The position numbers were made by a program, and so were the translations under genes. The notes beneath the pieces were generated by a model that was not told the DNA's origin, did no database searches, and worked only from the letters and a program-made list of their open reading frames with translations. 8,777 nt of DNA from Alphaproteobacteria bacterium (lineage in GTDB: Bacteria; Pseudomonadota; Alphaproteobacteria; Micavibrionales; Micavibrionaceae): contig JALZUF010000220.1 of assembly GCA_023301785.1 (NCBI GenBank), positions 1 to 8,777 of the forward strand, written 5' to 3'. Positions 1 through 6,380 of the stretch are shown here, in pieces (position 1 is the stretch's first letter; every line of letters starts with the position of its first letter).

Positions 1-1301
1 TGTGTTCCAATCGCGGCTGGAAAGCCATAGCCCATGGTGCCTAAACCGCCAGATGTCATCCATCTGTTTGGTTTGTTGAACGGTAAAAATTGTGCTGCCC
101 ACATTTGGTGCTGGCCAACTTCTGTTGTGATAAAAGATTCACGTTTATCTTTGTTCAAAAAATGCTGAAGACGTTCAAGCGCATATTGCGGTTTAATCAC
201 TTGGCCTTTTTGTTCGTAAGAAAGACATTTTGTTGCACGCCATTTATCAATTTGTTTCCACCATTTTTTGAGGGCATCTTCGTTCGCTTTATATTTTTTA
301 GCTTTCCAAACTTTTAACATCGCCGCGATAGCCAAACCAGCATCGGCAATGATCGGTAGATCAACTTGGATAATTTTATTGATAGAGCTTGCATCAATAT
401 CAATGTGAATTTTCTTAGAATTAGGTGAGAATTTTTCAATGTCTCCCGTGACACGGTCATCAAATCGCGCGCCAATACAAATCATGACATCACAATCATG
501 CATCGTCCAATTTGCTTCATATGTGCCGTGCATCCCAAGCATTCCAAGCCATTGATCTTCATGCGCAGGGAAGGCACCTAACCCCATCAATGTTGATGTA
601 ATGGGAAAGCCAGTTTTCTTTACAAATTCTGTAAGATCTTTTGAGGCTTTAGGTCCCGCATTAATAACGCCGCCACCCGTATAAAAAATTGGCTTCTTTG
701 CTTTTGCAATTAACGCCACAGCTTTTTCAATCGCCATCATGTCTGGCTCAGTTTGCGGATTATACATGTGTGTTTTGGCTTTGGCCTTTGCGATGTATTT
801 TCCTTGTGCAAATTGAACATCCTTAGGAAGGTCAATAACAACAGGGCCTGGGCGGCCATTGCCTGCCACGTGAAAGGCTTCATGTATCACGTTTGCTAAA
901 TTATTTACGTCTTTCACCAAATAATTATGTTTGGTGCAAGGGCGCGTAATGCCCGTCGTGTCTGCTTCTTGGAAGGCATCGTTACCAATCAAAAATGTTG
1001 GTACTTGGCCTGTAATACAAACGATTGGAATAGAATCTAGCAACGCATCTGTTAGTCCCGTTACAACATTCGTCGCACCTGGGCCAGATGTCACAAGGAT
1101 CACACCCGTTTTACCAGTTGAGCGCGCATAACCTTCGGCGGCGTGTGCGGCACCTTGTTCATGACGGCAAAGAATATGCTTGATTTTATCTTGCTGAAAA
1201 ATTGCATCATAGATCGGCAGCACTGCACCACCGGGATAACCAAAGATTGTATCAACCCCTTGTTCAACAAGGGCTTCAATCACCATTTCTGCGCCAGACA
1301 T
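1..1301 (-). CDS. ilvB: Acetolactate synthase (AHAS) large subunit, 3' end cut by the window edge
   Basis: ThDP- and FAD-dependent enzyme that condenses two pyruvates, or pyruvate with 2-oxobutyrate, in the first common step of Val/Leu/Ile synthesis; the cytoplasmic catalytic subunit normally pairs with a small regulatory subunit (IlvH/IlvN). I translated 433 uninterrupted codons of a family usually near 570-600. Visible are the N-terminal ThDP domain with FGYPGGAVLPIYD (20-32), RHEQGAAHAAEGYA (46-59) holding catalytic Glu48, TSGPGATN, the DAFQEADTTGITRP segment, the central domain with IGARFDDRVTG, and the start of the C-terminal ThDP domain (TSGGLGTMGYGFPAAIG) at the edge. I chose ATG 1301 because MSGAEMVIEAL matches family N-termini and AAAGAG lies 7 nt upstream. 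In-frame ATGs at 1319, 1358 and 1370 would add up to 23 mostly Lys-rich residues. The gene is preceded by a Leu/Val attenuator. ilvI would be an equally valid symbol; a small-subunit gene probably follows outside the window. Confidence 0.96.
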   Translation of the reverse strand, partial: MSGAEMVIEALVEQGVDTIFGYPGGAVLPIYDAIFQQDKIKHILCRHEQGAAHAAEGYARSTGKTGVILVTSGPGATNVVTGLTDALLDSIPIVCITGQVPTFLIGNDAFQEADTTGITRPCTKHNYLVKDVNNLANVIHEAFHVAGNGRPGPVVIDLPKDVQFAQGKYIAKAKAKTHMYNPQTEPDMMAIEKAVALIAKAKKPIFYTGGGVINAGPKASKDLTEFVKKTGFPITSTLMGLGAFPAHEDQWLGMLGMHGTYEANWTMHDCDVMICIGARFDDRVTGDIEKFSPNSKKIHIDIDASSINKIIQVDLPIIADAGLAIAAMLKVWKAKKYKANEDALKKWWKQIDKWRATKCLSYEQKGQVIKPQYALERLQHFLNKDKRESFITTEVGQHQMWAAQFLPFNKPNRWMTSGGLGTMGYGFPAAIGT

Positions 1302-1400
1302 AGTCTTGCTCTTTAGCATGGGAGTATTTTTCTTTAATATTTTCTGTGCTGTTTTCATTTTTCTTTTCATTTTCTTCTTCTGGCAAATACGTATTTTATA

Positions 1401-1428
1401 ATAAAAAACCCCGAACTTTCATCCGGGG
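1401..1428 (-). terminator. Intrinsic terminator of the ilvB leader (attenuator hairpin 3:4)
   Basis: On the minus strand CCCCGGA-TGAAAG-TTCGGGG forms a 7-bp stem (one G-T wobble) with a 6-nt loop, followed immediately by TTTTTTAT. It lies about 100 nt before the ilvB start and 34 nt after the leader-peptide stop, so it would stop transcription before ilvB. The same hairpin would also act as the 3' end of the upstream miaA transcript. It is the only clear intrinsic terminator I see in the window. Confidence 0.9.
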
Positions 1429-1492
1429 CGCTAACATAAATTCTGATATAGTTTAAACCATATTAGACCGCTAGCGCTCCCATCAGGAGCAC
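1425..1492 (-). promoter_or_regulatory. Leu/Val transcription attenuator: alternative 1:2 and 2:3 (antiterminator) hairpins
   Basis: Seen on the minus strand: arm 1 GTGCTCC (1492-1486) pairs with arm 2 GGAGCGC (1480-1474), 7 bp with one wobble around a TGATG loop. Arm 2, extended as GGGAGCGCTAGC (1481-1470), can instead pair with arm 3 GTTAGCGCCCC (1435-1425), about 11 bp with a bulged A and one wobble. Arm 3 overlaps the 5' arm of the terminator (1428-1422), so 2:3 and 3:4 exclude each other. Arm 1 is made of the Val-Leu-Leu codons of the leader peptide. A ribosome stalled on the preceding LVLVV codons would mask arm 1, free arm 2 and allow read-through. A ribosome reaching the stop codon would cover arm 2 and let the terminator form. 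This is the established logic of the E. coli ilvB and ilvG leaders; its operation here is inferred from sequence. Confidence 0.85.
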
Positions 1493-1570
1493 GTTCACGA
1501 CTAAAACGAGGTTGTTTGAATTCTGTAACATAAGAATATTATTACGAGATAGTTTCGATTTTTGCAACAT
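1463..1570 (-). CDS. Leu/Val-rich leader peptide of the ilvB attenuator
   Basis: A 35-codon ORF ending in LVLVVNVLLMGALAV and a TAA at 1465-1463; 10 of the last 15 residues are Leu or Val, with no Ile in that block. Its translation is a sensor: charged Leu- and Val-tRNA supply sets where the ribosome pauses relative to the downstream hairpins. Two starts are possible. ATG 1570 lies inside the miaA 3' end in another frame and has AGAGAA (1581-1576) 5 nt upstream, a plausible ribosome site. The internal ATG 1531, 10 nt past the miaA stop, gives a 22-residue peptide (MLQNSNN followed by the control block) but has no purine-rich site before it. I prefer 1570. The E. coli ilvB leader peptide is likewise a short Val/Leu peptide. 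No free-standing function is expected for the peptide. Confidence 0.82.
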   Translation of the reverse strand: MLQKSKLSRNNILMLQNSNNLVLVVNVLLMGALAV

Positions 1571-2447
1571 TTTTATTCTCTTTTATTTGGTGGCGGAACC
1601 AAGTCACTTGACGTTTGGCATAACGTCGCGTTTCTCCTTGTCCGCGCTCAATGGCTGTTTCCTTAGACATATCGCCTTTCAGATAAGCCGTCAGAGGCTT
1701 TACGCCGAGGGCGTTGTTGAGCAATGCAGTTTCTGATATCTCACCCGCTTGCTTAGCTTCTATGAAAGCCTCAAGCTCTTCTATCGCACCATGTTCAAGC
1801 ATCCAGACAAAGCGTTGATTACAACGATCATAAAGTGTCTCACGCTCAGGCATTACTAAGGCGACGTTAAACTGCCATTCCGCAGGTGGGGAAAGCAAAG
1901 GCATCTCCTGCCAAACACTCAAAGACTTTCCTGTGGCCTCTAAAACTTCCCAAGCACGGATAATGCGGGCGCTATGATCTTCATGGAAACGATCTGCCAT
2001 AATCGGATCACGCTTTTGAAGCTCTTTAAAAAAAGCTTCTTTACCTAAATCTTCATAAGCCTGATTTGTTGCCGCACGAACTTCATCAGGGATATCAGGA
2101 ATAGGGGACAGACCATAAAGCAGCGCATTTATATAAAGGCCAGAGCCGCCAACGACGATAGGGGCTTTTCCTTGGCTTAGGATGTCTGTGATAAGCGGTT
2201 CTACCTTCTCACGCCAATTCCCTGCCGAACAAGGCTCATTAGGGTGTAGTGCGCCATAAAGCAAATGGGGGAAGGCTTGTTTATCTTCTTCAGGTGGTTG
2301 CGCCGTCAATGTGGGCAATCCATCATAGATTTGCATTGAATCTGCGTTGATAATGATACCATCATGTTTGGCGGCTAGGTCTAGCGCATGAGCGGATTTT
2401 CCGCTTGCTGTCGGGCCGCCGACAACATGAACACTATGTTTAGTCAT
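1542..2447 (-). CDS. miaA: tRNA dimethylallyltransferase MiaA
   Basis: Transfers a dimethylallyl group from DMAPP to N6 of A37 in tRNAs that read codons starting with U (the i6A/ms2i6A pathway), stabilising codon-anticodon pairing in the cytoplasm. Numbering from ATG 2447 (301 residues, normal for the family): P-loop GPTASGKS at 11-18, DSMQIY at 36-41 with the conserved Asp36, VVGGSGLY around 98-105, and the C-terminal RRYAKRQVTWFR at 274-285, which is characteristic of MiaA. The start overlaps the degP end by 8 nt with no good Shine-Dalgarno sequence, suggesting translational coupling to degP; upstream in-frame GTG (2450) and TTG (2453) codons are less likely starts. The 3' end overlaps the ilvB leader ORF in another frame. 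Adjacency of miaA and the AHAS gene recurs in alphaproteobacteria. All family motifs appear intact. Confidence 0.97.
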   Translation of the reverse strand: MTKHSVHVVGGPTASGKSAHALDLAAKHDGIIINADSMQIYDGLPTLTAQPPEEDKQAFPHLLYGALHPNEPCSAGNWREKVEPLITDILSQGKAPIVVGGSGLYINALLYGLSPIPDIPDEVRAATNQAYEDLGKEAFFKELQKRDPIMADRFHEDHSARIIRAWEVLEATGKSLSVWQEMPLLSPPAEWQFNVALVMPERETLYDRCNQRFVWMLEHGAIEELEAFIEAKQAGEISETALLNNALGVKPLTAYLKGDMSKETAIERGQGETRRYAKRQVTWFRHQIKENKNVAKIETIS

Positions 2448-3960
2448 CACCAAACTTTAAAGCGACAAAGCGCACATCGCCTTCACGGTTTACCAACAAA
2501 AGAATAGAAGATTTACCATCTTTCTTGGCTTTTTTAACCGCATCGGCAAGTGAAGAAGGCGACATAACGGCTTGTTGATTGATCTCAACAATAACGTCCC
2601 CAAGGCTTAAGCCTTTCTTCGCTGCTTCACCGCGTGGTTCAACTTTCATCACAACAACGCCATCGACGTCATCAGGAATGCCAAAGTTTTCGCGAGCAGA
2701 AGGCGTAATCTCAGCAACGTTTAAACCAACGGCTTCAATCGTTGTCTTTTTTGCTTTTGCTGGGGCAACGTCTTCGTTGTCATTTGCAGCCAACAGACCA
2801 TCATCTTCGGCCTTTTCTAGCTCACCAATTTTGACTTTGGTTGTGATTTTTTTACCATCACGCCACAGCATAACATCAACATCTTTTTCAATCGGTGTTT
2901 CGGCAACGATGCGCGGTAGTGAACGCATGGCGTTAACTTCTTTGCCATCAAATTCAAGGACGATATCACCCGCTTTAAGCTTCGCTTTCTCAGCGGGACC
3001 ATCTTTCGTCACGCTGGCAACAAGCGCGCCTGTAGCTTCGTCTAGGCCAAGGCTTTCAGCAATCTCATCCGTCACTGTTTGAATGCGCACACCTAACCAT
3101 CCGCGTTTTGTGCGGCCATATTTAATAAGCTGTTTAATCACTGGGTTTGCTAGGTTTGATGGAATGGCAAAACCAATACCAACTGATCCACCTGTTGGCG
3201 AGAAAATGGCAGTATTGATGCCAATCACATTGCCTTGCAGGTCAAACATTGGGCCACCAGAGTTCCCGCGATTGATCGATGCATCTGTTTGGATGTAATC
3301 ATCATAAGGGCCAGAGTTAATGTCACGTTGACGGGCAGAGATAATACCAGATGTCACTGTGCCGCCTAAACCAAAGGGATTACCGATGGCCAATACCCAA
3401 TTACCAACGCGCATTTTATCGCTGTTACCAAAATCAACGGCAACAAGCTTATGTTTTTTTGCATCAACTTTGAGGACGGCAATATCAATCTTTTCATCAC
3501 GACCAATAATTTCGGCTGGGATTGTGCTGTCATCATGTAGTGTCACGCGCACTTCTTCGGCATCGCGGATAACGTGGTTGTTTGTAATGATGTATCCATT
3601 TTCGGCATCAATAATAAAGCCTGACCCTAATGAAGCCGCAGGCAAAGCTGGGCCACCAAGGCCGCCGCCGCGCTTGCCCATGAAGTCTTCAAAGAAATCT
3701 TCAAAAGGAGAGCCTTCAGGAAACTGAGGAAGCTCTGGCATTTCAACTGTATCTTCAACTTTTGCCGTAGATGAGACGTTCACAACGGAAGGAAGAAGTT
3801 TTTCTGCCAGATCTGCAAAAGAGTTAGGCGCAGTGTCATATTTAGACATGCCATGTCTTGGCTTGCTATTTTGAGCAGTCACAACCGTGCTGGTCATACC
3901 AATAATGGCAACGCCTGATAACACTGTTAAAAATAATGGTTTTAATTTACCGTTTTTCAT
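2440..3960 (-). CDS. degP: Periplasmic Do-family serine endoprotease, DegP/HtrA-like
   Basis: Trypsin-like HtrA protease and probable chaperone that degrades misfolded envelope proteins. The 506-residue product has a Sec signal (positive MKNGKLK, hydrophobic core about 8-28, possible cleavage after TAQ near 30). The protease domain shows the triad: His129 in TNNHV, Asp159 in KIDIAVL, Ser234 in GNSGGP. PDZ1 is at about 280-380 (starts near RGWLGVRIQ) and PDZ2 at about 408-500 (GLNVAEITP, then GLSLGDVIVEI). A charged Ala/Lys linker (about 383-406) separates them. A Gly-rich stretch (98-103) sits before the protease core, where DegP proteins carry the LA loop. AAGGAAG at 3973-3967 is a good ribosome site for ATG 3960. 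It follows hflC after 116 nt that hold repeats and may hold its own promoter, and it overlaps miaA. DegQ and MucD are alternative names; sequence alone does not separate them. Confidence 0.95.
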   Translation of the reverse strand: MKNGKLKPLFLTVLSGVAIIGMTSTVVTAQNSKPRHGMSKYDTAPNSFADLAEKLLPSVVNVSSTAKVEDTVEMPELPQFPEGSPFEDFFEDFMGKRGGGLGGPALPAASLGSGFIIDAENGYIITNNHVIRDAEEVRVTLHDDSTIPAEIIGRDEKIDIAVLKVDAKKHKLVAVDFGNSDKMRVGNWVLAIGNPFGLGGTVTSGIISARQRDINSGPYDDYIQTDASINRGNSGGPMFDLQGNVIGINTAIFSPTGGSVGIGFAIPSNLANPVIKQLIKYGRTKRGWLGVRIQTVTDEIAESLGLDEATGALVASVTKDGPAEKAKLKAGDIVLEFDGKEVNAMRSLPRIVAETPIEKDVDVMLWRDGKKITTKVKIGELEKAEDDGLLAANDNEDVAPAKAKKTTIEAVGLNVAEITPSARENFGIPDDVDGVVVMKVEPRGEAAKKGLSLGDVIVEINQQAVMSPSSLADAVKKAKKDGKSSILLLVNREGDVRFVALKFGDD

Positions 3961-4003
3961 ACGTAACTTCCTTTTGCGTGTTTAGTATATGCTTTTACTC
4001 CAG

Positions 4004-4036
4004 CCATATTGTTCAATTAATATGGTTTAAATATGG
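4004..4036. repeat. Three AATATGG half-sites in the hflC-degP gap (putative operator)
   Basis: The plus strand has CCATATT at 4004-4010, then AATATGG at 4019-4025 and again at 4030-4036. The first two form a perfect 7-bp inverted repeat with an 8-nt spacer; the last two are direct repeats exactly 11 bp apart, about one helical turn. On the minus strand the spacer of the inverted repeat contains TTGAAC, a possible -35 for degP. A -10 at normal spacing is poor; TATACT is good but 21 nt away. The rest of the 116-nt gap (3961-4076) is AT-rich with no ORF and no terminator. Operator function is inference. Confidence 0.4.
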
Positions 4037-4076
4037 TCAAATTTTATAACTCTAAATAGATGACTTAAAGGCGTTA

Positions 4077-5114
4077 TTAACGACGGCCTTGGAAATATCT
4101 AAAGAAGTCACTGTCTGGTGATAAAATAAGACGTGTTTCTGAGTCAGATAATGTTTCTTTGTAGGCATCCATTGAACGGATAAAACCATAAAATTCTTTA
4201 TCTTTATTAAACGCATCAGCATAAATTTTGATGGCTTCTTTGTCGCCTTCACCTCGAAGAATTTCTGAATCACGGCTTGCGTTGGCTAACAAAACAGTAC
4301 GCTCTTTTTCTGCTGTAGCACGAATTTCTTTGGCGCGCTCTTCACCCTTCGCACGTGTTTCTGTCGCACGTTCCTGAAGTTCAGAAACCATACGACGCAC
4401 AGTCGAAGTACGAAGCTCTTTGGTTAGGTCTGCACGCACAATACGCACATCAACGATTTCAATACCAAGCTCATCTTGCTGAATTTTCTTATTCACACGG
4501 CGACGAATATCGCTCATCACATAAGTACGCTCATCCGATAACAATTCAGGCAAAGACGTTTTACCCAAAACGGCTCGTGTAGCATCATTCAAAATGTTTT
4601 CTAAACGTTGATTAGCAATGGTCACTGTCCCCAATGTTTTTAAGAATTGAAGAGGATCAATAATTTTGTAACGCGCAAAGCTATCAACGATGATCGGCTC
4701 ACCACTTACGTTTTCAATTTTTGGACGTTCAACAACGGTGCCGCTTTCTTCATTCACAACAGCTTCGGTCGCTTCGCCTTCTGCTTCAGCTTTAGGCTCG
4801 TCTTTTGCTGCTGCTTCCTTGGCACGCTCATTGGCGGCTTCTTCGCGAGTTTGATCGCGCGCAATGGTTGAGCTTGCAATAACAACTTGTTCTGGCTGTG
4901 GATCAACAGACAAAATACGACCATCAAAGCGGCGCACTTCTTGGATGAACGGTATCTTAAAATGTAAGCCAGGCTCGCGAGGCTCACCAATCGGGTTACC
5001 CAATTGAAGCACTAGCGCTTGTTCACGTTGTTCAACGGTGAACAACGATTGTGAAAGAATAAAAATCCCAATCAGAACAGAGATAACAATAATATTGATT
5101 TTATTTTGTGTCAT
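4077..5114 (-). CDS. hflC: HflC, SPFH-domain regulator subunit of the FtsH protease complex
   Basis: Partner of HflK in a large membrane assembly that encloses FtsH and modulates its proteolysis. Numbering gives 345 residues. One N-terminal membrane anchor (about 7-25) is followed by the SPFH core: VEQREQALVLQLG (27-39), PGLHFKIPFIQEV (48-60), VDSFARYKI (143-151), an ADL-containing helix around 228-230, and a long charged coiled coil (about 235-295). The C-terminus has GEGDKEAIKIYADAF, FYGFIRSMDAY and SPDSDFFRYFQ, all typical of HflC. An Ala/Glu/Lys-rich insertion (about 84-138) interrupts the first part of the SPFH domain, making the protein longer than the roughly 290-310 residues I expect for alphaproteobacterial HflC. 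It starts 12 nt after the hflK stop, with AAGGG (5128-5124) overlapping that stop codon, so it is co-transcribed and probably coupled with hflK. Confidence 0.96.
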   Translation of the reverse strand: MTQNKINIIVISVLIGIFILSQSLFTVEQREQALVLQLGNPIGEPREPGLHFKIPFIQEVRRFDGRILSVDPQPEQVVIASSTIARDQTREEAANERAKEAAAKDEPKAEAEGEATEAVVNEESGTVVERPKIENVSGEPIIVDSFARYKIIDPLQFLKTLGTVTIANQRLENILNDATRAVLGKTSLPELLSDERTYVMSDIRRRVNKKIQQDELGIEIVDVRIVRADLTKELRTSTVRRMVSELQERATETRAKGEERAKEIRATAEKERTVLLANASRDSEILRGEGDKEAIKIYADAFNKDKEFYGFIRSMDAYKETLSDSETRLILSPDSDFFRYFQGRR

Positions 5115-5126
5115 AACGTTTGGCCC

Positions 5127-6260
5127 TTATTGCGCTTTTTTGGTTTTAGATTGTAGTTCATTTAACGGAAGGTAGGGGACAACGCCGCCACTTTTTCCAT
5201 TGCTGTCGAGGATGATTTTATTCGCACCTTTCAGCACTTCTTCCATCGTCTCGATGTAAATACGTTTCTTGGTTACGTCTTTACCCGTTAGGTAAGATTC
5301 ATAAACAGAGTTAAAGCGTTCCGCGTCACCAGTTGATTTCGCAACAGTTGATTCCTTATACGCTTCAGCGTTTTGGATAAGCTGAATCGCAGCACCACGC
5401 GCTTTTGGTAAGATATCTTCACGATAAGCACGCGCACGGTTTTGAACGTCTTCCGCATCTTGTTTTGCGCTTTGAACATCTTGGAAGGCTTGTTGCACTT
5501 CTGGGTGGACTTCGGCACGTTGAATAAGAACCTGTGTGATATTCACGCCAGAATTATATTCATCCAAGTTTTGCTGAATGATCGTTTTTGTTTCTTGCGA
5601 AACGGCATTACGTTCCGTTGTGATGATTGGGAACATATTTGTTTGCCCAACTTCTTCACGGATCGCACTCTCGGCAACTTTCTTAATTGTCGCTTCTTGG
5701 TCTTTAATATTAAAGACGTAATCTTCGGCTGATTTAATATTCCACTGAATAACCAAATCAACATCAACAATGTTTCTATCAGATGTCAGCATTAGGCTTT
5801 CTTCTGGGACGTCTCTTGCGCCCGTTGCGCCGTTACGGCCAAATCCTTCGACAAAACCAATGTTCATCTTACGAATTTCGTTCACGTTGACCTTCGTCAC
5901 TGTTTCAATAGGCCAAGGGAATTTAAAGCTTAAACCCTCTTCAGCCTTTGTACGCTCCCATGCGCCAAAGCGTTGAACAACGGCGTTTTCACCAGGTTGA
6001 ACAATGTAAGTACAAAGCGTCACGAATAAGACAAGAAGGATAACACCAAGGCCAAGACCGATGGCGCCGCCGCCCAAATTGCCGGGGATCATGCCGCCAA
6101 AATCATCTTTGGCTTTACGCATCATTTTGTCGAAATCAATAGGATCGCCGCCATTGCCAGAAGGGCGATGTGGTGGTCGACCTGAGCCACTACCAGACGG
6201 TTTTTTACCGCCTTTGTTGTTGCCCTTATTACTGCCCCATGGATTATTTTTGTCTGACAT
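5127..6260 (-). CDS. hflK: HflK, SPFH-domain regulator subunit of the FtsH protease complex
   Basis: Membrane partner of HflC in the FtsH-regulating complex. 377 residues, normal for the family. The first 40 residues are a low-complexity Gly/Asn/Ser/Lys segment starting MSDKNNPWG, typical of HflK cytoplasmic tails; a membrane anchor spans about 66-87. The SPFH domain follows: VQPGENAVVQRFGAW (87-101), EGLSFKFPWPIETV (108-121), MLTSDRNIVDVDLVIQW (157-173), and ESAIREEVGQT (197-207). An Ala/Gln/Glu-rich coiled coil (about 250-310) and the C-terminal YIETMEEVL and GVVPYLPLNEL motifs complete it. The ribosome site AAGGA lies at 6275-6271, 10 nt before ATG 6260. It is the first gene of the minus-strand hflK-hflC set and is divergent from mrp, so its promoter should lie in 6261-6380. 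Confidence 0.96.
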   Translation of the reverse strand: MSDKNNPWGSNKGNNKGGKKPSGSGSGRPPHRPSGNGGDPIDFDKMMRKAKDDFGGMIPGNLGGGAIGLGLGVILLVLFVTLCTYIVQPGENAVVQRFGAWERTKAEEGLSFKFPWPIETVTKVNVNEIRKMNIGFVEGFGRNGATGARDVPEESLMLTSDRNIVDVDLVIQWNIKSAEDYVFNIKDQEATIKKVAESAIREEVGQTNMFPIITTERNAVSQETKTIIQQNLDEYNSGVNITQVLIQRAEVHPEVQQAFQDVQSAKQDAEDVQNRARAYREDILPKARGAAIQLIQNAEAYKESTVAKSTGDAERFNSVYESYLTGKDVTKKRIYIETMEEVLKGANKIILDSNGKSGGVVPYLPLNELQSKTKKAQ

Positions 6261-6380
6261 AAGTGTGAAGTCCTTGCTTTCAGATGTTGCGAGTGGTTAA
6301 TTTGCTTGTTAACAATGTTTGTTACCTTATCGAATTTGGCATGAAGTGCAAGCAGAACTGGAAGAACATAAGTAAAAATT
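6261..6380. promoter_or_regulatory. Divergent promoter region between hflK and mrp
   Basis: This 120-bp gap must hold starts for both hflK (minus) and mrp (plus) unless mrp is driven from elsewhere. A perfect palindrome TTGTTAACAA lies at 6306-6315. For mrp, TTGTTA (6306-6311) with TATCGA 16 nt later is a weak -35/-10 pair. For hflK, TTGCAC on the minus strand (6350-6345) with TAAGGT 16 nt later is also weak. No strong consensus promoter or convincing heat-shock promoter is visible, and no small gene fits here. Confidence 0.4.

Noticed and set aside
90..317. Plus-strand ORFs within 1-1300 (75 and 66 codons)
   Set aside because: The minus strand here carries an uninterrupted, conserved acetolactate synthase frame; the plus ORFs are shadows.
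2448..2453. TTG (2453) or GTG (2450) as the miaA start
   Set aside because: ATG 2447 gives the normal N-terminus right before the P-loop; the longer starts add only one or two residues and use rarer codons without a better ribosome site.
2579..3727. Several plus-strand ORFs of 71-167 codons opposite degP
   Set aside because: They lie antisense to intact protease and PDZ sequence, are Ser/Thr/Pro-rich in the way reverse-strand shadows are, and show no motifs.
4017..4030. TTAA-N6-TTAA resembling a CtrA cell-cycle regulator site upstream of degP
   Set aside because: The usual CtrA spacing is seven; here it is six, and the half-site reads TTAAACCAT rather than TTAACCAT. In AT-rich DNA this is too weak to call. 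A similar pair at 6297-6312 has spacing eight.
6335..6354. TTGGCATGAAGTGCAAGC as a sigma-54 promoter for mrp
   Set aside because: GG and GC elements are 10 bp apart instead of the required 12, so it does not fit the -24/-12 pattern.
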